Shown in pieces: positions 9,301 through 17,569 of a stretch of DNA of 64,000 bases. A program made the position numbers and the translations under genes. The notes beneath the pieces were generated by a model. That model was not told the origin of the DNA, did no database searches, and was given only the letters and a program-made list of their open reading frames with translations. Each line of letters starts with the position of its first letter. Position 1 is the stretch's first letter. Source of the DNA: DATAEG01 sp963703085 (GTDB taxonomy: Bacteria > Actinomycetota > Actinomycetes > Mycobacteriales > Jatrophihabitantaceae); assembly GCA_963703085.1 (NCBI GenBank), contig OY969789.1:2294001-2358000 (forward strand), in the 5' to 3' direction.

Positions 9301-10337
9301 CGGCGCTGCGCGATCTCATGGCGACCCGGCTCGAGCTGCGGCTGGGGGACGCCACCGACTCGGAGATCAACTCGAAGAAGGCCGCACTCGTGCCGGCCGG
9401 CCACCCGGGCCGGGGCCTGACTCAGCAGGGCGAGCAGTTCATCAGCGCGGTGCCGCGCATCGACGCGCAGAACTCCGCGGACGAGCTCACCGGGCCGGTG
9501 GCCGCCCTGGTCAGCGCCGTCTCGAACGGCTGGCACGGGCAACCGGCGAGTCCGGTCAAGCTGCTCCCGATGCAGCTCAGCTACACCGATCTGGCCGCCC
9601 AGGTAGACCGGCCCGACCCGACGGCGGACGGCAAGGGGGTGCTGATCGGATTGGACGAGGACTACGAACCGCTGTTCTGGAACCCCGAGGCCGAGCAGCA
9701 TCTCGTCGTCTTCGGCGACGGCGAGACCGGGAAGACGTCGCTGCTGCGCTCGATCATGGTCGGTCTCACAGAGACGACGACCCCGGAGCACGCCCAGTTC
9801 CTGGTGGTCGATCCACGTCGCGACCTGTTGGAGACGGTGGCGCCGGAGTGGATCTCGGCTACCGCGATCGTCGGCAACGAAGCGGCCTCGATGGTCGCCG
9901 GTGCGGTGAAGGCCATCCAGAATCGGGTGCCTGGCGCGGACATCACTCCGGCGCAGTTGCGCGCCCGGTCATGGTGGTCAGGTCCGCACATGTATCTCGT
10001 CATCGACGATCTGGAGCTGGTGGCCGCGACCGGTCTGCTGGGCGAACTCGGCCCGGTACTGCCGTATTCGAATGACATCGGCCTGCATGTGCTCATGACC
10101 AGAACCGCCCGTGGCGCAAGCCGGGCGCTGTACGACGCGGGAGTGGTTGCCATCCGGGACACCGGTGCACCGTTCCTCGTGCTCGACGCGCCTCCAGATG
10201 AAGGGACCTTGGTGGGAACCAGACGTGTGGCAAACCTTCCTCCGGGACGGGGCAGGTGGGTCTCGCGCTCGCGCGGAGAGTTCCTCGTGCAGCTCGCCGA
10301 GCGGCAGATCGGTGCCGACCTGGGGAGCGACTCGTGA
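6348..10337 (+). CDS. eccC: EccC, fused FtsK/SpoIIIE-type ESX motor ATPase
   Basis: A 1329-residue single-chain EccC. The GTG at 6348 follows GGAGGAGG (6330-6337). Two membrane segments lie at about 43-90. Three ATPase domains are visible with Walker A motifs GATGSGKSE (about 482), GGPQSGKST (about 833) and GDGETGKTS (about 1124), and Walker B-type strands ILVDFKGG, YCLDFGGG and LVVDPRRD. All three nucleotide sites therefore look intact. EccC recognises WXG100 cargo and powers export through the inner membrane. The fused form is as in ESX-2/4 type systems. Its stop overlaps the eccD GTG. Confidence 0.97.
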   Translation: MALTVFRRPPRREPPPMPVGAVELHSPPAVPEKVKSGAGDWLMALPMLGGVGSMAFMFAGSGGRSTNMASSVMFGMSSLGMGAAQLGRMGGGERRKRLTAERRDYMRHLSQVRRRARSASVEQREALRWLHPEPFGLLSLAATDRLWERRPFDPDFGTVRLGRGSQQLALELQLPETQPMEDVEPLSAAALRRFTRVNGVVPDLPVAVAIRSFARILLEGPLPARRELMRGIIAQAITWHAPTELVIALCVDAEGAREWDWLKWVPHLQHPTRADSSGPVRYVNDDLDELEDLLADDLAGRPWFGRDNEPLVDRPHVIVIVDGGKPSDEGQLSNGGLQGVTVFDLSRSLPAAPELQSIRLRTDGEDVVAVEVDRIGQEILTPVAEQDRMSRVEALELARVVAPMRMPLDGDDDQPLSVATGLTDLLGVSDARTIDPAVTWRPRPQRERLRVAIGVGSNGAPVELDIKEAAQGGMGPHGLLIGATGSGKSELLRTLVLGLAMTHSPEILNFILVDFKGGATFTRLDELPHTSAVITNLAEELTLVDRMQDAISGEVNRRQELLRTAGNYASLRDYDAARASGAELEPLPTLFVVVDEFSELLSAKPDFIDLFVMIGRVGRSLGVHLLLASQRLEEGKLRGLDTYLSYRIGLKTFSAAESRVVLGVPDAYELPTSPGNGYLKYDTDSMTRFKAAYVSGPYKVGQAAGVVDRSSLTWSKYELWSERADDEGEASSGAVAPATGQVPSVMDVVLGRLRDHGTEAHRVWLPPLDEPASLDSLIPGLEDTEEQGFTSPHSRLRGRLAAPAGLVDLPYEQRREQLLLDFSGAAGHGAIVGGPQSGKSTLLRSIISSLALLNTPEEVQFYCLDFGGGSLTGLASLPHVGVVANRLQQDLVNRTVNQVAGLLDRREASFVTAGVDSIATWRRQVRSGELSGDGYGDVFLVLDGMGVLRDKYEDLEPVITSIASRGLNFGVHVLIAASRWAEVRPALRDLMATRLELRLGDATDSEINSKKAALVPAGHPGRGLTQQGEQFISAVPRIDAQNSADELTGPVAALVSAVSNGWHGQPASPVKLLPMQLSYTDLAAQVDRPDPTADGKGVLIGLDEDYEPLFWNPEAEQHLVVFGDGETGKTSLLRSIMVGLTETTTPEHAQFLVVDPRRDLLETVAPEWISATAIVGNEAASMVAGAVKAIQNRVPGADITPAQLRARSWWSGPHMYLVIDDLELVAATGLLGELGPVLPYSNDIGLHVLMTRTARGASRALYDAGVVAIRDTGAPFLVLDAPPDEGTLVGTRRVANLPPGRGRWVSRSRGEFLVQLAERQIGADLGSDS

Positions 10338-12451
10338 GCAGGCCGCCATCGGGTGATCAACCGCCGGGCGACCGGGGCCGGCACTCGGCCGCCGGCGGAT
10401 CGGCGAAAAAGCCGCCAGACTCCGGGCCCCCGGACGAACGGACCACCACGCGCGGTGGCGCCTCGGCCGGTGACCGGCCCTGGCGGCTGGTCACCGACAG
10501 TGAACCCGGCCGGCCCGTCGATCCCCGGGGGCGCCCGCCGGTCCAGCCGCAGGTCCCGGTCGGCCCGACGCTGCCCCCGCCGCAGCGTCCCGGCCCGCCG
10601 CCGCAGAGTCGTCCTGGTGGTCCGTCCGGCGCGGCAGGCCAAGGTGGCCCCGGGCCGAACGGCCCGGTGCGCCGTCCCGGACCTCCGCCCGGCCCACCGC
10701 GGCGCGACCAACCGCCGCCACCGCGCGGCGCCGCGCCCCCCCGGCCGGCCGGACCGCCCGGTGCGCCGCCGCGATCTCCGGCCGGACCGCAACGGCCGGC
10801 CCGCCCGCAGTTGCCTCCGCCCGGGCCGCCGCAGCGCTTCGGCGCAGGTGCCCCGCGGAACCTGCAAGGGCCGCGTCCGCCGCAAGCGCCACCGCGCGCC
10901 GTCCCGGCCGGACCTGCTGCTGGCCGTCCGGCCGGACCGCCACCCGGCGCGCCACGGCGACCGATTCCCTCGGGTGGGCCGCCGGCGCCGGCCGGTGCGC
11001 CCGCGCCGTTGCTGCCCTCGCCGGTGGCTGTCGCGGTGCCACCGCGCCCGACGGAGCGCGTCGAGACTCCTACCGAGCTGCTGCGCATCACGGTCGAGAC
11101 GCCCGAAGGCGACCTGGACCTTTCCGTTCCCGACGACCTGACGCCTGCTGCGTTGATCGGCATCGTGCTGTCCGCCGGGCCTGCCTCGCTGCGCGATCGG
11201 TCGGTCGGCCGCGGTGGCTGGCTCATCGGTAAGCGATCCGGCGGCGTGCTGCCGGGTGGCTCGTCCCTCGCCGAACTGGGCATCGCGGAAGCCGGTGTGC
11301 TGCGTCTGGTCGGTGCGGCCGACGAGGCTCCGGAGCCGACCTTCGACGACGTGGCCGACGCGGTCGCCGACGCCTCGGGATCGCAGCCGCACCGGTGGGA
11401 CCAGACTGCCGGTCGCTGGCTGTCGGCCTCCGTCGCCGGTTCCCTGGGGGTGATCGCGGCCGGCGTCGCCTTGCTGAGCGGCCCGAAGTGGACGGTGACC
11501 TGGATATCTGCCGCTGCAGCGGCCGTCGTCCTGCTGGCCGCGGCCGGTCTGGTCAGTCGAGGACTGGCCCAACGCGCCGCGGCGTCTTCGCTCGGGGTTG
11601 TCGCCGCCGCGGCCGCGGCCGTCGCGGCCAGCACGGCCCTGGCCGGCGACCGTTCGGTCGTGCAGTTCGCCGCACCGGAACTCGCCGCCGGGCTGGGCGC
11701 CGCTGTCCTCGCTGCTGCCCTCGGTACGGCGCTGGTCGGGCGGGGAGCGGTCGCGGTGATGGCGACGCTGGTGGCGTCGGTCGGCGGCGCGATCGTCGCA
11801 GTGGTGTGCTGCATCTGGACGATTCCGCGCGTCGGGGCAGGCGCACTGTGCGTACTGGTGACGCTTCTGCTGACCCCGATCATCCCTGCCCTTGCCTTCC
11901 GGTTGGCCAGGTTCGAGCTGCCGCCGATCCCGACCAGCGCCGAGGACCTCAAGGCGATCAATGTCGACGTCGACGCCCCGGACGTCTCGTCCCGGACGTT
12001 GGGCGCGGTCAGCTATGTCACCGCGCTGGTGATCGGCGGATCGGTGGTTGGCATCGTCGGTCTCGTGCTCCTGGCGGCAGGCCGGCAGAACAACACGACG
12101 GCGACTGCCTTGATCTTCTCGGCGTCGGTGGCGGTGCTGCTGCGGGCTCGGCTGTTCACCGCGATCGCCCAGCGGTTGCCGTTCCTGCTCACCGGCGCGG
12201 CAGGCATCACCATCGGCGCGCTGCGGGTGGGCTACAGCATCGGCGGTCACCGAGGAATCGTCTGGATGGTGCTGGGTCTGTTGCTGGCGATGATCGTGGC
12301 GACCGGATTCGCCGCGCGCACCGGTCCGCCGAAGAGCCCGTTCTACGGCCGGGCGGCGGAGCTGCTGGAGATCCTGCTCGCCGTCGCTCTCGTTCCGCTC
12401 ATCGCCTCAGTGATGGGTTTGGTCGGTCTGGTGCGTGGTCTGGGTGGCTGA
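10334..12451 (+). CDS. eccD: EccD-like ESX membrane channel protein with long proline-rich N terminus
   Basis: A 705-residue protein; the GTG at 10334 overlaps the eccC stop (GTGA). Residues 1 to about 245 are strongly Pro/Gly/Arg-rich. A ubiquitin-like domain follows (about 250-335, LLRITVETPEGDLDLSVPDD), then about eleven hydrophobic segments (355-705). EccD forms the transmembrane vestibule of the ESX complex. The proline-rich extension is far longer than the short lead-in of mycobacterial EccD proteins, so it may add an interaction platform. Translation is probably coupled to eccC. Confidence 0.92.
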   Translation: MSRPPSGDQPPGDRGRHSAAGGSAKKPPDSGPPDERTTTRGGASAGDRPWRLVTDSEPGRPVDPRGRPPVQPQVPVGPTLPPPQRPGPPPQSRPGGPSGAAGQGGPGPNGPVRRPGPPPGPPRRDQPPPPRGAAPPRPAGPPGAPPRSPAGPQRPARPQLPPPGPPQRFGAGAPRNLQGPRPPQAPPRAVPAGPAAGRPAGPPPGAPRRPIPSGGPPAPAGAPAPLLPSPVAVAVPPRPTERVETPTELLRITVETPEGDLDLSVPDDLTPAALIGIVLSAGPASLRDRSVGRGGWLIGKRSGGVLPGGSSLAELGIAEAGVLRLVGAADEAPEPTFDDVADAVADASGSQPHRWDQTAGRWLSASVAGSLGVIAAGVALLSGPKWTVTWISAAAAAVVLLAAAGLVSRGLAQRAAASSLGVVAAAAAAVAASTALAGDRSVVQFAAPELAAGLGAAVLAAALGTALVGRGAVAVMATLVASVGGAIVAVVCCIWTIPRVGAGALCVLVTLLLTPIIPALAFRLARFELPPIPTSAEDLKAINVDVDAPDVSSRTLGAVSYVTALVIGGSVVGIVGLVLLAAGRQNNTTATALIFSASVAVLLRARLFTAIAQRLPFLLTGAAGITIGALRVGYSIGGHRGIVWMVLGLLLAMIVATGFAARTGPPKSPFYGRAAELLEILLAVALVPLIASVMGLVGLVRGLGG

Positions 12452-12481
12452 GCTTTCCCTCGAGATCGCGGGACTGCGCTG

Positions 12482-13876
12482 ATGGTGCAGTCCCGGCGCG
12501 AACAGCTGCAGGCCTATCGGTTCATGCAGCGGCGGGTCCGTACGGCGCTGCTCGACGCCGACCCCGATACCAACGACGCCCCCATGAGCCGGATGACCAC
12601 GGCCACCTATGCCGGGATCATGGTGGCGATCCTGGTGCTCGCGGTTGCCGGCATCTACGGCATCATCCGGCCGGGCGGGTCGTCCGCGTGGAAGAAGGCC
12701 GGCGCACTCATCGTCGAACGGGAGACCAGCACGAGGTACGTCTACCTGGACAAGGTGCTGTACCAGGTGGCGAACTTCTCCTCGGCGAAGCTGCTCCTCG
12801 GCGATCGGCTGAGTGTCGTGACGGTGTCGGGCAAGTCGCTCAGCGGCGCCCGCCATGGTGGCAGCATCGGCATTCCCGGTGCTCCGGACTACCTGCCTGA
12901 CCCCAAGCACACGGCCTCGGCCGTCTGGTCGGTCTGCGTTGCCGGTGGGCTGTCGGCGACGAAGACGAACCCAACCATGTACGAACCGGGCGTCCACGCA
13001 ACGGGCAGTCAGCTCAATCAGGCCGACGGGTTGCTGCTCAACTCCGAGGGCAAGACGTACCTGCTGTGGAACGGCCACTACTTCTACGTGGCCGACAAAT
13101 GGCTCAGCGCACTGCGTTACGGCGACTCGCCGAGCGTCGCAGTGGACGCGGACTTCCTGACCGCAGTGCCCCGGGGTGAGGACCTGCAACCCGTGGCCGT
13201 GGCGGGAAGCGGCGGCAAGGGTCCGGTGCTACCCGGCCGGCCGAACACCAAGGTCGGACAGGTTCTGCAGGACACGCTGCGCAACGACATCTACTACCTG
13301 GTGCTGCCGAGAGGGCTGGCCTACCTCAGTCCGATGCAGGAGACGTTGCAGCTCGCGCAGAGTTCGACGCGCGCGCTCAACGGCGGTTCGGCTCCGCTCA
13401 AAATCGACTCGACCGGCCTGACGAACACGCCGATCAGTCAGTTGCCGAACCGACCGCCGGCCGAGCAACAGGCGCCCAAGACGATTCCGCGGCCGGTCGT
13501 GCCGTCGGCCGCCAACCAGGCCTGCGTCGTCTTCCAGGGTGGTAGCAACACCGTCGTCTACGGTGCCGCCCCGCCGCCGGACAACGGCGACGCATCCTCT
13601 GGTTTGGTTCGATTGAAGACCGGGTATGGGGCGCTCGTGGGTGCAGTTGCGCATCCGGGTCAACAGCCCAGCGCCCTGTACCTCGTGTCAGATACCGGCC
13701 AGAAGTTCGTCATCAAGGATGCCCAGGTGCTCACCACGCTCGGTCTCAGCGGTGCCCCGCAGGCGGCTTTGCCGTCGGCGGTCGTCGCCGCGATACCGGG
13801 CACGGTGGTCCTGGATCCGGCGGGCGCCCGGCAGGTTGCTGGGGGAGGTGCCGGCCCGACCAATACCCCGAGTTGA
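12482..13876 (+). CDS. eccB: EccB, ESX core component
   Basis: A 464-residue protein opening MVQSRREQLQAYRFMQRRV, the signature cytosolic start of EccB, with one membrane helix (about 40-63) and an extracellular domain of EccB repeats (for example LPRGLAYLSP and VLPGRPNTKVG segments). It starts 30 bases after eccD, in the same operon. EccB lies on the outer face of the inner membrane and contacts mycosin in mycobacterial complexes. The last codons sit in a hairpin at 13867-13888. Confidence 0.95.
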   Translation: MVQSRREQLQAYRFMQRRVRTALLDADPDTNDAPMSRMTTATYAGIMVAILVLAVAGIYGIIRPGGSSAWKKAGALIVERETSTRYVYLDKVLYQVANFSSAKLLLGDRLSVVTVSGKSLSGARHGGSIGIPGAPDYLPDPKHTASAVWSVCVAGGLSATKTNPTMYEPGVHATGSQLNQADGLLLNSEGKTYLLWNGHYFYVADKWLSALRYGDSPSVAVDADFLTAVPRGEDLQPVAVAGSGGKGPVLPGRPNTKVGQVLQDTLRNDIYYLVLPRGLAYLSPMQETLQLAQSSTRALNGGSAPLKIDSTGLTNTPISQLPNRPPAEQQAPKTIPRPVVPSAANQACVVFQGGSNTVVYGAAPPPDNGDASSGLVRLKTGYGALVGAVAHPGQQPSALYLVSDTGQKFVIKDAQVLTTLGLSGAPQAALPSAVVAAIPGTVVLDPAGARQVAGGGAGPTNTPS

Positions 13877-13888
13877 CCGAAACTTGGG
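13867..13888 (+). terminator. hairpin at the end of eccB
   Basis: CCCGAGTT (13867-13874) pairs with AACTTGGG (13881-13888), one wobble, six-base loop. It spans the eccB stop codon and is not followed by a T-run. It may partly separate the membrane-machine operon from the WXG100 pair; strength is modest. Confidence 0.35.
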
Positions 13889-13981
13889 GTGAGGGTGGCC
13901 GGGCAGAATGTCTAGTATGGGAACAACGGCGGTACTCGAACCGGCGCAGAGCCGGCAGGTCACAAGGAGAGGTTGGTAGTC

Positions 13982-14290
13982 ATGGCAGGTCCAGAAGACA
14001 TGAAGGTCGATCCGGCGCTGATGGCGAAGGGCAAGTCCCTGGTCGAGACAGCGTCCGGTGAGATCAAGGGGTATCTCAACTCCCTGGAGAACGACGTCAA
14101 CGAGCTGTTGCCCGGTTGGCAGAGCTCCGGCGCAAGCGGCTTCAAGCAGGCGCACGATGCGTGGACTCAGAAGGCCGTGACCATCAACAACGCTCTCGAC
14201 GACCTGGGCGTGAAGCTCGGCGTGGTGGGCGTGCAGACCGGCGGCGCGGACGACTCCGTGGCCACCTCGTTCAGCTCCTTCAAGTCGTAG
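13982..14290 (+). CDS. WXG100-family protein with non-standard WXG turn
   Basis: A 102-residue helix-turn-helix protein beginning MAGPEDMKVDPALMAKGKSL. The ATG at 13982 is preceded by AAGGAGAGG (13964-13972); a TTG at 13973 is too close to that site. The turn reads PGWQSSGASGF, so the Trp is kept but the Gly is displaced (W-Q-S-S-G). The C terminus (DDSVATSFSSFKS) lacks a YxxxD/E export motif. It is followed 30 bases later by a canonical WXG100 protein, the usual arrangement of an Esx heterodimer. Confidence 0.88.
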   Translation: MAGPEDMKVDPALMAKGKSLVETASGEIKGYLNSLENDVNELLPGWQSSGASGFKQAHDAWTQKAVTINNALDDLGVKLGVVGVQTGGADDSVATSFSSFKS

Positions 14291-14320
14291 TCCGCGCACC
14301 GAGAATCCGAAAGGTAAGCC

Positions 14321-14617
14321 ATGGGTGGCACAGGAGAAGTCAAGGTCAAGTTCGAAGCGGTGTCCGGTGTCGAGGGCCGCATCGCCACAACGCTGAAGAA
14401 GCTGGAAGCCCGGCTGCAGCAGTTGGAGGGCGAGCTCAACCCGATCCACAACAGCTGGACCGGTGACGCCAAGGCGGCCTATGCGGCCGACAAGGCAAAG
14501 TGGGACCAGGCGTCCCAGGACATGAACACCGTTCTCGCGCAGCTGCGGAAGGCTGTCTCCGATGCGCACGAGACCTATGTCCAAGTGAACAACAAGACCA
14601 AGGCGATGTTCACCTGA
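14321..14617 (+). CDS. WXG100 family (ESAT-6-like) protein
   Basis: A 98-residue protein with a canonical WXG turn (HNSWTGDAKAAY) between two long helices and the C terminus YVQVNNKTKAMFT. It is expected to dimerise with the product of 13982-14290 and be exported by the EccC/EccD/EccB machine. No YxxxD/E motif is present in the C-terminal tail, as in its partner, so the export signal may sit elsewhere or be of another type. The gene is followed by a very strong hairpin. Confidence 0.93.
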   Translation: MGGTGEVKVKFEAVSGVEGRIATTLKKLEARLQQLEGELNPIHNSWTGDAKAAYAADKAKWDQASQDMNTVLAQLRKAVSDAHETYVQVNNKTKAMFT

Positions 14618-14634
14618 TCGCAGCACGATGATCA

Positions 14635-14670
14635 CCGACGTGCCCCGGCCCTGTGGCCGGGGCACGTCGG
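14635..14670 (+). terminator. perfect 16-bp hairpin after the WXG100 pair
   Basis: The arms 14635-14650 and 14655-14670 are fully complementary (CCGACGTGCCCCGGCC and its complement) around a CTGT loop. It lies 17 bases after the WXG100 stop and 21 before the next ATG. No T-run follows. It may act as a GC-type terminator or as a 3' stabiliser that lets the Esx pair be made in excess over downstream genes. Confidence 0.75.
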
Positions 14671-14691
14671 CGAAATGGCGGAGGAGCCGGC

Positions 14692-14991
14692 ATGGGCAAC
14701 GGATACACGATCAAGCGCAGTGAAACCGAGGGCGCGGCAGACGCGCTCAGCTCCGTCGGATCCTGCGCCACGGTCGCCGACAGCGACCTGCAGGGAAACA
14801 CCATGCCGGCACCGGCCGCGGGTGAGGGCATCGGCGCTGAGGTGAAGGCGATGCTCGCGGAGTGGCACAAGGCTTTGCCGGACCTGGCCAAGGAATTCGA
14901 CGTCCTGTCGAAGAACGTCAAGAAGGCCGCCACGGTGACCATCCAGGTCGAGGAGCCGATCCGCGGACAGTTCCGGTCCTTCGCCGAATAG
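14692..14991 (+). CDS. small ESX-locus protein, unknown
   Basis: A 99-residue protein starting MGNGYTIKRSETEGAADALS; the ATG at 14692 has GGAGGAG (14680-14686) upstream. It is predicted mostly helical (KALPDLAKEFDVLSKNVKKA) and has no Trp-x-Gly turn, though a single Trp occurs in MLAEWHKAL. The length and the position between the WXG100 pair and the 794-residue WXG-domain protein suggest a substrate partner or chaperone. I do not recognise a family. Confidence 0.75.
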   Translation: MGNGYTIKRSETEGAADALSSVGSCATVADSDLQGNTMPAPAAGEGIGAEVKAMLAEWHKALPDLAKEFDVLSKNVKKAATVTIQVEEPIRGQFRSFAE

Positions 14992-15024
14992 ACCGTCCCG
15001 ACAGCTCGGAAGGCGTTAGCAGAG

Positions 15025-17409
15025 ATGACGTACCCGTACCCCGGCGATGACCCCGCCGCGCTCGACGGACTGTCAATGTCCTTGGACAGCGCCCACACCT
15101 GCATGACGACGTTCAACTCTTCGCTGAACGAGGTCAAGGGGCAACTCAAGGGTGCCTGGACCGGCGAGGTGGCCGACAAGGCGAGCGCGGACCTGGTGAA
15201 GATCGGTAAAGCCGTTCCGGACATCGCCAAGCGGCTCAACGATGGGAAGACTGCGGTGGACACCTACCGCACCGTGATCGTCGCTGTGCGCAAGGAAGTC
15301 GACAACCTGCGCACGCAGCACGCCAAACTGCAGACCGCGCTGCAGGGTGAAGAGAATCAGTACTCCGGCTCGGGGGCGTTCGGCCAGGCGAACGACATGA
15401 GCGACAAGGCCTTGGCCGGATACCGGCAGGGAATCATCAACAGTGAGAAGAAGACCCAGGGCGACATCGCCGAGTTGGACCGGCAGTACAAAGCTCAGGT
15501 CACCAAGTCCAATCACGCAGCCGAGGCATGCAAGAGCGCCCTGAAGGGCACCTACTCCTCCACGTCCTACCAGGGCTCGACGCTGACCACGACGGGCATC
15601 ACCAGCATCCTCGGTCTGGACCACCTGCAGGCGGCGCACTGGGCCAAGATGGTTCAGGACGCGAAGGGCTTCGAGAACGACGTCAAGAACATCAACGATT
15701 CGAACCTTCCGCCGGAAGAGCGCGATGCCAAGATCAGAGCGCTGGTAGCTAAGTACGGCCTCGACGCCGCCGATCCCGACTTCGCAACGACGGTGGCGAA
15801 GGACGAGGGGCAGGACTACTTCAAACAGCTGCTCGTGCAGACCGGTGCCTACGACACCAAGCACCCGGTGGACCCTGCGCTGGAGAAGCAACTGCTCGGG
15901 CTGAACGCGACCATCCTGTCCACGGCGACAGACCAGAACAACCCGGTGCACGTCGACCAGAAGTGGATCAAGGACTTCTTCTCCGACGGCTCCGGTGGCG
16001 TCAACCCGGAAGCGGTGATGGCTGGATCGGACTACACGCGTCTGGGCGTGCGTTTTCCCACCGCATTCCTGGACGGCGTCGGCCAGAGCGCGTTGCAATT
16101 CGAGGCGGAGCACACGCCGCACAACCTCGACGCCAACGGTCGGCTGTATCCGCCATGGCGCGACCACGAGAGCAGCCTGTTCTACCCCGGCGGCGAGCCG
16201 TTCGGCACCGACTTCCACAGCAACGACGACCCGCTCACGTCGGTCATGCAGCAGTACGCCGAACACCCGGACGCCAACTCGATCCTGTTCAGCGACCACG
16301 GTTCGGGCGGAAACGATCTCTTTGCGCTGACCCACCGCGCCTGGGGTGACGGCGGCGCGAAGGCGCTGGGCGACGCCGTGGTGGCCGAGACCGGACCGAA
16401 TGCCGGCAACATCAAGACGTCGGCCGGCATCGCCTCCGAGTACATCCATGATGTGGTGCAGGACCCGGAGAGCAAACCCGGTTACGCCGGTGTGCCGAGC
16501 GAGCTGCACGACTCAGTGGCCAAGGTCATCTCCCGGTACATGGGCGACGTCATCGCCCCGGAGGGCAGCGGCCTGCCCGGGTCGGGTGGCCAGACGCAGG
16601 TCTCCGGCTTCGACGAGGGCGCGATCGCGCACGCCAACTTCGGCAAGGGCGATCTCGCCCAGGCGCTGAAATGGTCGCTCAGCGACACCGACGATCACAC
16701 CGGTCGGGATGCGCTGGCGTCGTCGTGGTCGCGGGTGTCGGCCAACGACATGGGCCTGGCCTACGACGCAGTGGGCAAGAGCGGCGATCACGACCCAGCG
16801 CTGGTGCTCAACACAGGCGCCGCCTCGGCGAAGGCCCTCGGATTGATCACGCAGAGCGACATCGCCGGCTACGACGACGCGCACAAGGCCGAGGTGGAGC
16901 AGGCCGAGTTGCACAAGAAGGCGCTGGAGACGTTGGAGGGCCTGCTCCCGATCCCGGAAGCACCGGAGGATGCCCCGACAGCGGTCGGCAACGTCTACGA
17001 CGCGGGCATCGACACCGTCAAGGACATGGTGAACGACGCACTCGTGCCGACGCCCGAAGACCACACCGCCCAGCACGCCGACGACGTCACCGCGGCCGCG
17101 CTGACGCAGATCGACAAGATGCCGCCGTCGATCATCACGCACCTGTCGCAGCTCGGGATTCCGATCGTCTACGACAACGGGCACGCCACGGCCACCGTCC
17201 CGTACACCGATGCGACGAAGGGTTTCGTCGATCCGACCACGCACCATTTGCTCCCGTACAACGAGATCGCCAAGAACCCGACCACGCTCGGGCAGTTCAA
17301 CCAGTGGTACCAGTCGCACGGCTACGGCCATGGCGACCTTCCGCAGGCGACCGTCCAGGCCACGGTGCACGACGCGTACGACGAGGGCACTCAGTCGGCC
17401 GCCCACTAG
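15025..17409 (+). CDS. 794-residue protein with N-terminal WXG domain (possible DUF6571 type)
   Basis: Residues 1-110 form a WXG-like hairpin (LKGAWTGEVADKASADL); a helical region to about 190 is followed by a large globular part with NNPVHVDQKWIKDFF, GVNPEAVMAGSDYTRLG, SILFSDHGSGGNDLFAL and a C-terminal segment rich in His and Tyr. No membrane segment or known toxin motif is visible. Long WXG-headed proteins of this kind in actinobacteria are sometimes labelled DUF6571; I cannot confirm that here. It follows the 99-residue gene by 33 bases and ends the ESX locus. Most likely a large ESX cargo. Confidence 0.8.
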   Translation: MTYPYPGDDPAALDGLSMSLDSAHTCMTTFNSSLNEVKGQLKGAWTGEVADKASADLVKIGKAVPDIAKRLNDGKTAVDTYRTVIVAVRKEVDNLRTQHAKLQTALQGEENQYSGSGAFGQANDMSDKALAGYRQGIINSEKKTQGDIAELDRQYKAQVTKSNHAAEACKSALKGTYSSTSYQGSTLTTTGITSILGLDHLQAAHWAKMVQDAKGFENDVKNINDSNLPPEERDAKIRALVAKYGLDAADPDFATTVAKDEGQDYFKQLLVQTGAYDTKHPVDPALEKQLLGLNATILSTATDQNNPVHVDQKWIKDFFSDGSGGVNPEAVMAGSDYTRLGVRFPTAFLDGVGQSALQFEAEHTPHNLDANGRLYPPWRDHESSLFYPGGEPFGTDFHSNDDPLTSVMQQYAEHPDANSILFSDHGSGGNDLFALTHRAWGDGGAKALGDAVVAETGPNAGNIKTSAGIASEYIHDVVQDPESKPGYAGVPSELHDSVAKVISRYMGDVIAPEGSGLPGSGGQTQVSGFDEGAIAHANFGKGDLAQALKWSLSDTDDHTGRDALASSWSRVSANDMGLAYDAVGKSGDHDPALVLNTGAASAKALGLITQSDIAGYDDAHKAEVEQAELHKKALETLEGLLPIPEAPEDAPTAVGNVYDAGIDTVKDMVNDALVPTPEDHTAQHADDVTAAALTQIDKMPPSIITHLSQLGIPIVYDNGHATATVPYTDATKGFVDPTTHHLLPYNEIAKNPTTLGQFNQWYQSHGYGHGDLPQATVQATVHDAYDEGTQSAAH

Positions 17410-17569
17410 CGATCGGCGACGCGATCGCTTTTCCGCAGTGGCCGGCCAGCACGGCGATGACAGGACCGCGCCGACGGACCCATCCCGATCACGCGTGCTC
17501 GGTGGCTGCCGATACGGTTAGCGCTCGGTGAGAGCGTCCTGGACGAGCGGTGGACCGAGAGGGGTTTCG

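Noticed and set aside
9662..12250. Long open frame antisense to eccC/eccD
   Set aside because: Its translation is low-complexity Arg/Gly/Asp without any fold, and it lies opposite well-supported genes. Such frames are normal in GC-rich DNA.
13913..13918. TAGTAT as a -10 for the WXG100 pair
   Set aside because: Position is suitable, but no -35 at usual spacing; TTGACC at 13873 is 34 bases away. Too weak to list.
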